Source: UBA7985 sp038141425
GTDB lineage: Bacteria > Pseudomonadota > Alphaproteobacteria > UBA7985
Assembly: GCA_038141425.1 (NCBI GenBank)
Contig: JAYQIC010000007.1
Location: forward strand, 62,001 to 126,000
Direction: 5' to 3'
DNA length: 64,000 bases
Of this stretch, positions 27,543 through 37,824 are shown in pieces. The position numbers were made by a program, and so were the translations under genes. The notes below the pieces were generated by a model, which was not told the DNA's origin, did not search any database, and saw only the letters and a list, made by a program, of their open reading frames with translations. Position 1 is the stretch's first letter; each line of letters opens with the position of its first letter.

Positions 27543-28994
27543 ATGATCACTAAGCACACCTATGTCGGCGGACAGCCCCGCCCTTCGGGTCTCGAACCCT
27601 TCGACAAGCTCTACCCGGCAACCGGGGAAGTGATCGCGAAGATCGAGCCGACATCGCTCGAACAGCTCGATGAAGTCATCGCCGAAGCCGCCGAAGCGCA
27701 GAAGGCCTGGGCCGCCCTGTCCGGGACAGTGCGCGGCAGGGTGCTGCTCCGTGCTGCAAAGATCCTGCAGGACCGCAACGAAGCGCTGTCCCGGGTCGAG
27801 GTCATGGACGTTGGCAAAGCTATCGCCGAGGCAGAAAGCGGCGACGTGCCATCCGGCCCTGATGCGCTCGAGTACTTCGGCGGCATCGCCCGCGACATGC
27901 CCGGTACCTTCCACACCTATCCCGGCGCGGTTGGCTTCACCCAGCGCGTGCCACTGGGGGTCTGTGCCGGGATCGGCGCGTGGAACTACCCGACGCAGAT
28001 CGCGTGCTGGAAAGCCGCTCCGGCGCTGGCTGCGGGCAACGCCTTCATCCACAAACCCTCCGAGGAAACCCCGCTGGTCGCTTACGAGATCGCCGACGCG
28101 CTGACCGAAGCCGGCCTGCCCAGCGGCCTGTTCAGCATCGTGCAGGGCGATGCCACCATCGGCCGCGCGCTGTGCGAGCATCCCGGGGTCGCTAAGGTGT
28201 CCCTGACCGGCGGCGTCGACACCGGCAAGCTGATCATCAAGCAGTCTGCCGACACGCTGAAGAAGGTGACGCTCGAACTCGGCGGCAAGTCACCGCTGAT
28301 CGTGTTCGAGGACGCCAACCTCGATGACGCGGTCGGCGTGGCGCTGTCCGCAAATTTCTATACAGCGGGCGAGGTGTGCTCCAACGGCACGCGCGTGTTC
28401 GTCCATCGCTCGATCGCCGACAAGTTCCTCGCCGAAGTCGTGCGCCGCACGGCGAGCATCCGGGTCGGCGACCCCATGGACCGCGACGTGCACATGGGCG
28501 CGCTGATCTCCGAGACCCACATGAACAAGGTTCTGGAGTACATCGAAATCGGCAAGGCTGAGGGGGCGACCCTGTCCGCCGGGGGCAACCGGGTCCGGCC
28601 GCAGGGTTTTGAGAACGGCTACTTCGTCGAGCCGACCGTATTCTCCGGCTGCACCGACAACATGCGCATTGTGCGCGAGGAGATTTTCGGCCCGGTGATG
28701 TCGGTGCTCGTGTTTGACGATGAGGACGAGGCCGTCAGCCGTGCCAACGATACCTTCTTCGGGCTGGGCGCGGGCCTGATGACCACGTCGCTGGCCCGGG
28801 CGCACCGGGTTGCCGACCAGCTGCAATCCGGCTCGGTCTGGGTCAACACCTACAACATCTGCCCGCCGGATCTGCCCTTTGGCGGGTCCAAGCAAAGTGG
28901 CTTCGGGCGTGAGAATAGCCGCTTCGCCTTGGAAGGCTACACCGAGGTGCGTTCGACCTACATGGACCTCAACAATTTCGAAGGCGCTTACTGA
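27543..28994 (+). CDS. betB: Betaine-aldehyde dehydrogenase-type ALDH
   Basis: NAD(P)-dependent aldehyde dehydrogenase of 483 residues. Catalytic residues are in place: E245 in VTLELGGKSP and C279 in GEVCSNGTRVFV. GIGAWNYPTQIACWKAAPAL and FGPVMSVLVFDDE, and the C-terminal FGGSKQSGFGRE, match BetB-type enzymes that oxidise betaine aldehyde to glycine betaine; related omega-aminoaldehyde dehydrogenases are an alternative. No choline dehydrogenase or betI is adjacent. GGGAG sits about twelve bases before ATG 27543. A strong terminator follows at 29026-29057. Confidence 0.88.
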   Translation: MITKHTYVGGQPRPSGLEPFDKLYPATGEVIAKIEPTSLEQLDEVIAEAAEAQKAWAALSGTVRGRVLLRAAKILQDRNEALSRVEVMDVGKAIAEAESGDVPSGPDALEYFGGIARDMPGTFHTYPGAVGFTQRVPLGVCAGIGAWNYPTQIACWKAAPALAAGNAFIHKPSEETPLVAYEIADALTEAGLPSGLFSIVQGDATIGRALCEHPGVAKVSLTGGVDTGKLIIKQSADTLKKVTLELGGKSPLIVFEDANLDDAVGVALSANFYTAGEVCSNGTRVFVHRSIADKFLAEVVRRTASIRVGDPMDRDVHMGALISETHMNKVLEYIEIGKAEGATLSAGGNRVRPQGFENGYFVEPTVFSGCTDNMRIVREEIFGPVMSVLVFDDEDEAVSRANDTFFGLGAGLMTTSLARAHRVADQLQSGSVWVNTYNICPPDLPFGGSKQSGFGRENSRFALEGYTEVRSTYMDLNNFEGAY

Positions 28995-29025
28995 CGCGCG
29001 CGCGGCGGCGCCTTTTCGAGCCGAG

Positions 29026-29057
29026 AAAAAGCCCGCGGCGGCCGCTGCGGGCTTTTT
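29026..29057. terminator. Bidirectional Rho-independent terminator between betB and rpmA
   Basis: Perfect 11-bp stem AAAAAGCCCGC (29026-29036) with GCGGGCTTTTT (29047-29057), 10-nt GC-rich loop, U-tract on either strand. It lies between convergent betB (+) and the L27 gene (-). Confidence 0.87.
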
Positions 29058-29098
29058 CGTATCTTGTCTTAGTCAGAACCGCGTGGCGGTGTCCGGCC

Positions 29099-29791
29099 TC
29101 AGCCCATGTCGGCGGCAGCCTTGGACCAGTCGCCGAGCTTGGACGCCGCGAGGCCGGTCTCGCCAGCGAGCCACTCCAGATCGGCTTCGGAGAAGCCGCT
29201 GAGCTGGGCGTACATGTAGACGCCTGCGCCGTTGAGGGCTTCGACAGCCTTCGGACCGAGGCCTTTAATTGCCTTCAGGTCGTCGGCGTCGGCCGGTGCC
29301 TTTTTCAGCAGGCCCTTGGGCGCGCCGCCAGCCTTGGCCGGAGCCGCAGCCTTCTCGGCCTTTGGCTTAGCAGCGGCTTTGGGCTTGGCTTCAGCCTTGG
29401 CAGCAGACTTTTCCTCTGCCGGCGCTTTGGCAGCCTTCGTGGAAACCGAGGCCGACGCAACGGCTACGGCAGCAGCAGCCTTGGCCGAAGCCGTCGGTGC
29501 ACCGATCTTCTTGTTGCTCGAAGCCGGGGTATTCGGGTTGTCATCGACGATGGACACCAGCGAACGACCGAGCAGGCCAACGTGGAACTTCACGAAAACA
29601 TCGGAGAGGGCGAACAGCGTGTGGTCACGGCCCAGGCCCATGTTGGCGCCCGGGTGGAACTTGGTGCCGCGCTGGCGCACGATGATGTTGCCAGCGGTGA
29701 CAGCTTCGCCGCCGAAGCGCTTGACGCCGAGGCGCTTGCTTTCTGAGTCTCGACCGTTGCGCGAACTACCGCCTGCTTTCTTATGTGCCAT
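29099..29791 (-). CDS. rpmA: Ribosomal protein L27 with long C-terminal extension ending in a helix-hairpin-helix domain
   Basis: Residues 1 to about 85 are bL27: AHKKAGGSSRNGRDSESKRLG, FGGEAVTAGNIIVRQRGTKFHPG, GLGRDHTLFAL. A normal L27 ends there; this frame continues for about 145 more residues: an Ala/Lys/Glu-rich linker (about 100-165), then DDLKAIKGLGPKAVEALNGAG and a following helical segment, a helix-hairpin-helix-like fold. A similar KA-rich tail with this domain is known at the end of L21 in many alphaproteobacteria, not usually on L27. The last part of the L27 core (SDVFVKFHVGLLGRSLVSIV) is also divergent. GGGAG lies eight bases before the ATG. rplU and obgE are not adjacent. Confidence 0.85.
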   Translation of the reverse strand: MAHKKAGGSSRNGRDSESKRLGVKRFGGEAVTAGNIIVRQRGTKFHPGANMGLGRDHTLFALSDVFVKFHVGLLGRSLVSIVDDNPNTPASSNKKIGAPTASAKAAAAVAVASASVSTKAAKAPAEEKSAAKAEAKPKAAAKPKAEKAAAPAKAGGAPKGLLKKAPADADDLKAIKGLGPKAVEALNGAGVYMYAQLSGFSEADLEWLAGETGLAASKLGDWSKAAADMG

Positions 29792-29901
29792 GTTCTGGCT
29801 CCCTTTGGGGACATCTCAAATCAGACGCCGTGTTTAGAGCCTGCTTGCGGCTTTGTCCACCTGCGTCGCGTGCATGAAAGCCAGCCCTCAGCGTCCTAGC
29901 C

Positions 29902-31815
29902 TCAGCCCAGATACATGACGTCTGTTTCTGGGAGCGCGTAGACCGGTTCGCCGGTGTACAGCGTCAGTTGATCGCCGGTGTTGAAGTCCATGACGATGGC
30001 ATAGCCGTCATAGCGGGTCGTATAATCGGCGGGGGCAAAGCCGACCAGTGCGATTTCGTCGACGCCCGATTCGAAATCACTCACCTCGTCGATGCCATAA
30101 CCCGGGGCAAATACGAACACATCCGCGCCACCGCCGCCGTAGAGATAATCGCGCCCCGGGCCGGGGTCGAGACGGTTGCCAACCTCGTTGCCATAGAGGC
30201 TGTCGTTGCCTGATCCCGTGGTTGCGTTCTCGATCACCACGTCCAGCGCGATCCCGAGGTTACCGTAGCTGTATTCGCGCATCAGGTCGGTCAGCTCGTA
30301 GAGCTTCGAGGTTGCATCCGAGAACACCACTTCGAAGGCGACCCCGCCCGCCCAGTAGCCGGGGGCATCAGACACAATGGCCATCTCGGTTTCATCGGCT
30401 GAGATGTCTGCTGACAGGTGGCTGCCCCCGCTCAGGATATTGACGCTGTGGATGGTCACCGGATTGTCGGTCAGTTCTTCGACCTGACGCACCCAACGGG
30501 CCTGCGGCGGCGCACCGACGAGGCTGAGGTTGCCGGCATTCAGATCGATCGACGCGTTGCCGAAACCGGTGTGCCGGATTTCGTCAATCCCGCCGGCGTC
30601 CCAGATGGTCTCGAACACCGGCGTATTGCTGTCGAAGGTATAGACCGTGTTGTCGGCCCGGGTGGTCATGTTGGCACCGTAGAGGTGCTGCAGCGCCGCG
30701 ATGTCGTAGATCATCGGCTGCGCGGGCGAGTGCCCGCCTTCGCCGGTGGACCAGGACAGCGTGCCGCCCATGATGGTGTAGAGGTCATCGGCCACCCACG
30801 GGTCCATCGAGCGTCCTTCGAAGGCATGATCCAGCCCCAGCGCATGGCCGATCTCGTGCACTAGAACCGTAGCGCCACCGCCCAGCGGGTCTTCAAAGTA
30901 GAAATCGCGCATGGCCACCGGGTCGAGGTGGATATCGCCACTGTCTTCAACCGCGCGTGGGTTGTCGCCCGGCCGGGACCATCGCCCAGCCTTCCGTCAT
31001 CCCGGTGGGGTCATCGACGAAGCCGCCGCGGTCGTAGGCGAGGTTGATGTGACCGCGGTTGAGGCCGTCGGCGGTGTAGGTGCCCGCCCCCGGTCGGTGA
31101 CTTCGGTCAGCCGGATGTTGGCGACTTCTTCGATCGCCGCCATGATCTCGCGGGTGCGTTCCTGTTCCAGCGCGCCAAAGGGCTGGATGCCGGCGAAACT
31201 GGTGCTCGGCATGGACTCGACCGCGAACGAGTACGTCAGCTCGACCGGCTCGTTGTATGTGCCGCTGCCGTTCCAGTGCGCCATGGGCGAGACGGGATCG
31301 TCCTCAGGGAAAAGCAGCGCGTCGATGTTCGGATCACCGGTGAAGTAGGGGTCGGTGGGGGCTGGCGGTGTCGGCGGTCCCCAAGGGTCGCCACCGTCGG
31401 AGAAGAGGGCCACCGCGAGGCTGCCCATCGTGAACAGTCCTGCCGCGACGAAGGCACCGCCGGCGAGCCACTCGATGGTTTCGAGGTCAAAGGGGCGGGT
31501 GCGCGCGCTCGCCATCAGCATCGACTGTGTCGGGCTCAGATTGCTCTGCCCGGCGAGGGCGTTGGGGTCGATACTGCCGTCGGCGCCGAGCATGGCCAGC
31601 GCTTCGCGGACCGGCGCAGGCACGTCTTCTGCCGCCACTAAGGTCTCGCCCTCAGGCCCGCTGGCGCGGTAGGTCCCAGGTGTTAGCTGCTCGTAGTCGA
31701 TGCCGTTGAACAGCAGGGCACCGGCTGGTTCCGCAGCGGCGATCCCCGCACTCCCGGCCAGCAGCAGCAGGCGTCGTCGGCGTGGCCTGTAACCGCGTTG
31801 CTTTCGCTGTAGCAT
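29902..31815 (-). CDS. M10/serralysin-like zinc metalloprotease with RTX tail (two frameshifts)
   Basis: About 640 residues. N terminus: basic RPRRRRLLLLAGSAGIAAAE leader, then a hydrophobic segment (WLAGGAFVAAGLFTMGSLAVALF) and a Pro-rich linker. Catalytic domain: HEIGHALGLDH (HExxHxxGxxH) with a downstream Met-turn YTIMGG. C terminus: RTX-like repeats GSGNDSLYGNEVGN and GRDYLYGGGGADVFVF, calcium-binding and typical of type I-secreted proteases. Between 31090 and 30965 the protein moves through three frames (GTYTADGLNRGHINLAYDRG, then NPRAVEDSGDIHLDPVAMRD), giving two likely indels. I use ATG 31813-31815, which has GGGATGGG upstream. No ABC/MFP secretion genes are nearby. Divergent from dusA. 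Confidence 0.76.
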
Positions 31816-31930
31816 TGACCCATCCCACGTTTCGTCGGTGCTCACAGTGGACGCACTCTGCCCCAAAGTCATGGCGGAAATGGGTTCGGCGAGGGTGGAA
31901 AGCGGTCATAAAGCTCTGATAAACAAGGGC

Positions 31931-33067
<1,137 letters not shown>

Positions 33068-34402
33068 CGCAGCATCAGCACCGCCCCACGTGCGGTCATG
33101 AAGCCTACGACGCTGAGGAACAGGCCGTGCATCCCCAGCCATGGCACCAGCACCAGCACCAGAGCCGTCTGGACCACCACCCCGGCAATCACCGAATCCC
33201 GCATGTCGCCGGCGCGGGTCGCGCCGAGGAAGATACCGTCGAGCATGAACGCTGCGGTCATATAGAACCCGCTGAGGTAAATGTAGGGCATGAGTTCCCG
33301 ACTGAGCGCGAGCACGTCGGGCAGTTTGGTGATGTAGGCCAGCGCCCAGCTCCCGGCCGTGGCGAAAATCACGGCTGCGATCACCGACGAGACCAGCGAC
33401 CAGAACACCACCAGCCGGGTCGATCGCAGCAGCCGGTCGCGCCGTCCCGCGCCCACAGCCTCGCTCGCCGGAGAAGGCTTCGGCGGCGACGGCGAAGGCA
33501 TCCATGCCATAGACGATCAGGCCGAACATCTGCCACAGCACGGCGAGGGTATCGGCGTTGACACCATCCAGCCCGCCGCGCTGGTCGAGCCAGTCTGCGG
33601 CTTTGAACAGCACCAGAAAGGCAACAGCAAAGGCGAGGCTGCGCAGGAAGAAGTTGGCGTTGGTGGAGAACAGCTTCAGCCAATCCGCCCGCTGCCAGAT
33701 GCCCTCCAGCCCGGACCTGCCCGAGCGGCCGATGATGCCGAGGCGGAGCAGGATCAGCCCGCCCAGCGCGACCCCGGCGTAGCTGGCGATAACGCTGCCC
33801 AGCGCGACCCCGGCCACGCCCATATCGAGCACCAGCACCAGCCACGCGGAAACCGCGATGTTGGTGAGGTTGATGAAAGCCTGAAGCAGCAGCACCAGTC
33901 CGGTCCGCTGCTGCCCGACCAGCCAGCCGAAGCAGACGTAGCTGAACAGCACGGCCGGCGCCGCCCAGATCCGGATACCGAGGTAGGTCTCCACCGAGGG
34001 CTGCAGGTCGGTCTGCCAGCCCATGGCGCTGTTCAGGCCGAACCAGAACAAGGGGGCCAGCACCCACAGCAAGGCGCCGCCGACACCGGCGATGATCAGG
34101 CCCCGCCACAGCACGGCGAACAGTCGTTGCTCGTTCTGCTCCCCGAAGGCCTGCGCGGTGTAGCCGCCGGTCGAAAGGCGCAGGAAGCCGAGCGTCCAGA
34201 AGGTGAAGGTGAAAATCTGGCTGGCGAGGGCAACCCCGCCCTGCAAACCCGCCGTTTCCAGCTGTCCCACGATGGCCACGTCGGCCAGCGAAAGCTGCGG
34301 CTCGGTGATCCCGCTGAGGAAGGCCGGAAACGCCACGGCGACGACCCGGCCGTGGGTAATGGGGCGCAGGGCCTTGGAAGACAGCGGCTGTTGTTGCGTC
34401 AT

Positions 34403-34817
34403 AGTCCCTCTGAGCGCCTGTCGACCCACACGGATCAGCGGATGAATAGTCCTTCGACACCAGAATTATGGCGTTCACAAGCGGAGACTATCATGCACGG
34501 CTGGGTCTGGGCTGCGACTCGAGCATCTAAGGCCCTGAGACTCCGAAATTCTCCGCAACAACATAAAAATCGAAACAAACGACGCGACGCACTTTTTAGG
34601 CGAGATACATGTGAAAAACACTCTTTAAGGCCGCTAAAAACGCATAATTGGTGCCTCTATGCAACAGATATACCGGTTTTTGATTAAAACGGCGGCAACA
34701 TGGGCCTTCGATTCTTGCCCGGGACTCGGGAAGACCTACCCTGATTCGCGAAAGTGAGCAGAGCAACTCAATTGCGTTGCTTTTCTAATGCGCTTTCAGC
34801 GTTTCCTCCCCCTCGAA
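34403..34817. other. AT-richer spacer of about 500 bp, possible small RNA locus
   Basis: No convincing coding sequence. The stretch 34540-34690 is clearly richer in A and T than its surroundings. A hairpin AGCAAC/GTTGCT followed by TTTT lies near 34759-34782, and a strong terminator at 34818-34852 reads on the plus strand although no plus-strand gene lies upstream of it within 1.7 kb; this suggests a short non-coding transcript. The upstream promoter for the MATE gene must also lie here. Confidence 0.4.
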
Positions 34818-34852
34818 GGGTCCGAACCTCAACAGGTTTCGGGCCCTTTTTT
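34818..34852 (+). terminator. Rho-independent terminator with no obvious upstream gene
   Basis: GGGTCCGAACCT (34818-34829) pairs with AGGTTTCGGGCCC (34834-34846) with one bulge and a G-T pair, CAAC tetraloop, then TTTTTT (34847-34852). Confidence 0.75.
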
Positions 34853-34909
34853 CTGCCCGCTGCCGGCCGGTCGATCGAGGGTGCGCGGCAAGTCCTGCAA
34901 CGGGATCGA

Positions 34910-35455
34910 TCACTCCCCGGGAGCCAGCGCCAATTGAAACAGCACCGTGGGTGCCCATTTGCCGAATTTCCGGCCGATATCGGTGAGGAAACCGACCCGC
35001 TCGAAGCCATAAGCGAGGTGAAAACGTACAGACGGATTTTCTTCAACGGCGATGTCGGGGTCGAGGCTGGCGACAGCCAGCATGGTTTTCATGCCCAGCT
35101 CGCGGCAATGGTCGGTGACCGCGTCCATCAGCCGCCGACCCAGGCCCATTCCCTGTGCATCGGGGTGGACGTAGATCGAGCTTTCCACAGAGAACCGGTA
35201 AGCTGTCCGGGGGCGGTAGGGGCTGGCGTAGGCGTAGCCGATGATTTGACCGGTCGCGGGATCTTCGGCAACGAGGTAGGGCAGGCCCTTGTCCAGCACC
35301 GCCTCGGCCCGGGCCTGCATTTCCGCGGGCGTGGGTGGTACTTCCTCGAAGCTGATGAAGGTGTTCAGCACGAACGGCGCGTAGATCGCGGCGAGGGTGT
35401 CAGCGTCGCGCGCCGGGTTCACCGGGCGCAGGGTCGGGGTCATGGTCTTCGGCAT
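34910..35455 (-). CDS. GNAT N-acetyltransferase, phosphinothricin-acetyltransferase-like
   Basis: 181 residues with the GNAT fold: IGYAYASPYRPRTAYRFSVESSIYV, then the acetyl-CoA loop GMGLGRRLMDAV (Q/RxxGxG/A) and FHLAYGFERVGFLTDIGRKFGKW, which is the Pat/Bar-type C terminus. Members acetylate amino-acid analogues such as phosphinothricin or methionine sulfoximine/sulfone; natural substrates may be amino acids. It is divergent from the cupin gene with under 90 bp between starts. Confidence 0.87.
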   Translation of the reverse strand: MPKTMTPTLRPVNPARDADTLAAIYAPFVLNTFISFEEVPPTPAEMQARAEAVLDKGLPYLVAEDPATGQIIGYAYASPYRPRTAYRFSVESSIYVHPDAQGMGLGRRLMDAVTDHCRELGMKTMLAVASLDPDIAVEENPSVRFHLAYGFERVGFLTDIGRKFGKWAPTVLFQLALAPGE

Positions 35456-35541
35456 CCTCGTCGCACGGGTGATGATTTTTGCGCTCTGCGGTGTACTTTC
35501 TTACAACAGTCTCCGTCCACTTCAGAAACCAAAGAAGTCCC

Positions 35542-36627
35542 ATGGCCCAGGTACAAGCCGAAATCGTTCTCCCCACGCAGGAACTCCGCGACGACATCCC
35601 GTTTTTCCAGAACGTTCTGGGGATGCGCATGGATACCATTTTTCCCGCCGATGACCCGTCGGTGGCGGTGTTTTCCGGGCACGGCCTGCGGGTGCGGGTG
35701 GACAAGGACGCGACCACGCAGCCGGGCAAAATACGGATTCTGACCGAAGACCCTGAGACCTTTGCTGACGGCGCGACCAGCCTGACTGCGCCCAACGGCA
35801 CCGAGATTGAAATCGCGCCGCTGAACCCGCCGCTGATCATGCCGGAGACCCAGCACAGCTTCATGGTCCGCCGGCTGGCCGATCAGGCACCTTGGGTGAT
35901 CGGGCGCGCGGGCATGCACTACCGCGATCTGATCCCCGACCGCTTGGGCGGCTCCATCATTGCCAGCCATATCCGCATTCCCGATGGCGGGCCGGTGCCG
36001 GATTCCGTGCACTACCACACCGTCGGGTTTCAACTGATCTTCTGCTACCGCGGCTGGGTCGATCTGGTCTACGAGGATCAGGGCGAGCCCTTCCGTCTGT
36101 TCGCCGGGAACTGCGTGATTCAGCCGCCTGAAATCCGCCATCAGGTGCTCTACGCCAGCGACAATATTGAGGTGATCGAGATCGGTGTCCCGGCGGAGCA
36201 CATCACCACGCTCGACCACAGCATGAAGCTGCCGACCCCGGACTTCCACCCGGACCGGGAGTTTCAAGGCCAGCGCTTCGTGCACCACCAGGCCGAAGAC
36301 GCGGCGTGGCAGGACTTCCGCATCCCCGGCTTTATCTCCCGCGACACCACCATCGCCGCCAACACCAAGAACGTTGCCGGGGTCGAGGTCGTGCGATCCA
36401 AGGGCACGCCGACACAGGCGACCCGGCATACCAGCGACATCCTGTTCACCTTTGTGATGGAAGGCGGGATGACGCTGCTCGGTGAGGACGGGGCCTCCCA
36501 CCGGCTGTCGCCGGGCGATGCCTTCGTGGTGCCGCCCGACATGGTGACGACCTACAGCGAGCCGAGCGAAGACCTCGAACTGCTCGAAGTATCCCTGCCC
36601 GGTGCCTTCGAAACGCATCTTGCCTAG
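35542..36627 (+). CDS. Two-cupin protein with a partial VOC-like N terminus
   Basis: 361 residues from ATG 35542. Residues about 5-65 resemble half of a vicinal-oxygen-chelate (glyoxalase/bleomycin-resistance) fold: LPTQELRDDIPFFQNVLGMRM, VAVFSGHGLRVRV. Two cupin barrels follow: the first with PVPDSVHYHTVGFQLIFCYRG and EIRHQVLY, the second with FVMEGGMTLLGEDG and LSPGDAFVVPPD. The first cupin keeps HYH-type metal ligands; the second lacks the first-motif histidine pair. No exact function can be assigned. It precedes a D-amino-acid dehydrogenase by 56 bp on the same strand, so they may be co-expressed. Confidence 0.75.
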   Translation: MAQVQAEIVLPTQELRDDIPFFQNVLGMRMDTIFPADDPSVAVFSGHGLRVRVDKDATTQPGKIRILTEDPETFADGATSLTAPNGTEIEIAPLNPPLIMPETQHSFMVRRLADQAPWVIGRAGMHYRDLIPDRLGGSIIASHIRIPDGGPVPDSVHYHTVGFQLIFCYRGWVDLVYEDQGEPFRLFAGNCVIQPPEIRHQVLYASDNIEVIEIGVPAEHITTLDHSMKLPTPDFHPDREFQGQRFVHHQAEDAAWQDFRIPGFISRDTTIAANTKNVAGVEVVRSKGTPTQATRHTSDILFTFVMEGGMTLLGEDGASHRLSPGDAFVVPPDMVTTYSEPSEDLELLEVSLPGAFETHLA

Positions 36628-36683
36628 CGCTGTCTGAGCCGTCAGGCTGGCGCGAGTTTCAGACTGAGGGAGGGCTTGCGACG

Positions 36684-37818
36684 ATGAGCGACGTGACCCG
36701 GACAGACGTAATCGTGATTGGCGCCGGTATCGCGGGGGCTTCGGCCGCCGATGCGCTGGCGGCAGACTGCAATGTCGTGCTGCTCGAACGCGAACCCCAG
36801 CCCGGCTATCACACCACCGGGCGGTCCGCCGCGCTGTTCGCGCCGGTCTACGGGCCTGCCGCCGATCCGGGCGCTGACGCGCGCTTCCGCAGCCTTTATG
36901 TCCGGCCCGCCGGAGGGCTTTGCCGACAGCCCGATTTTGTCGCCGCGCGGTGCCCTGTTCATCGCGCGGGAAGACCAGCTGTCCGCGATGCAGGACCTGC
37001 ACGACGAATTACGCGCCGAGGGCAATTTCGAAGAGCTGGACGAGGTCGGGATCCGCGCCTGCAGCCGCTGGTGAGTGAGGGCTACGCCGCTGCCGGGCTT
37101 TATAACGTAAACTGCGAGGACATCGACGTCGCGACGTTGCATCAGGGGTTTTTGCGCCGTGCCCGCGCCCGGGGATGCACAACCGTGACCAATGCCGAAG
37201 TGCTGTCGCTCGAGCAGCTCGGCGATGGCTGGCGGGTGCATACCACGGCGGGTCCGTTCGAAGCGCCGCGCGTGGTCAACGCCGCCGGTGCCTGGGCCGA
37301 TGCGCTCGGGCAGATGGCCGGGGCCGAGCCCATCGGGCTGATCCCCAAGCGTCGCACCGCCATGCAGATTGCCGCGCCGGACGGAACCGAGGTTGGCGGC
37401 ATGCCGATCGTGGTGGACGTGCAGGAGGAGTTCTACGTCAAGCCTGTCGCCGGGCAACTGCTGCTGTCACCGGCCAACGAAGACCACGACGTTCCCAGCG
37501 ACGTTCAGCCCGACGAGCTGGACATTGCCATCTGCGTGGACCGGGTCGAGCGTGCCTTCGACTTCCGCGTCGGCCGGATTGAGACCCGCTGGGCGGGGCT
37601 ACGCAGCTTCGTCGCCGACAAGTGCCCGGTTGCGGGCTATTCGGCCGAGGTACCGGGCTTTTTCTGGCTGCGCGGGGCAGGGGGGCTACGGCATTCAGAC
37701 TTCGCCCGCGCTGGGGGAGCTGGCCGCAGCGCTGGTGCTGGGCAAGCCGCTGCCGCAGGCCATGGTCGATGAGGGTGTCGATCTGGCATCGCTCGCGCCG
37801 GAGCGTCTTTCAGCCTGA
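36684..37818 (+). CDS. FAD-dependent D-amino-acid dehydrogenase, DauA-like (several frameshifts)
   Basis: DAO-fold flavoprotein of about 378 residues. The dinucleotide-binding motif is VIGAGIAGASAADAL, then GYHTTGRSAALFAPVYG, a pattern of D-arginine dehydrogenase DauA. The protein continues in another frame (PPEGFADSPILSPRGALFIA to EELDEVGIRA), returns (VSEGYAAAGLYNVNCEDIDV), and finally shifts near 37680 to GQGGYGIQTSPALGELAAAL with a stop at 37818. Three to four indels near 36890, 37070 and 37680 explain this. Expected reaction: oxidation of D-arginine, D-lysine or similar to the 2-oxo acid. Adjacent to the FGase gene, convergent. Confidence 0.76.
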
Positions 37819-37824
37819 ACCGGG

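Noticed and set aside
28995..29025. CG-repeat tract after betB as a special element
   Set aside because: A short GC-rich spacer before an ordinary terminator; no repeat of it elsewhere.
35440..37002. 520-codon minus-strand open frame opposite the cupin and dehydrogenase genes
   Set aside because: Antisense shadow of two recognisable proteins.
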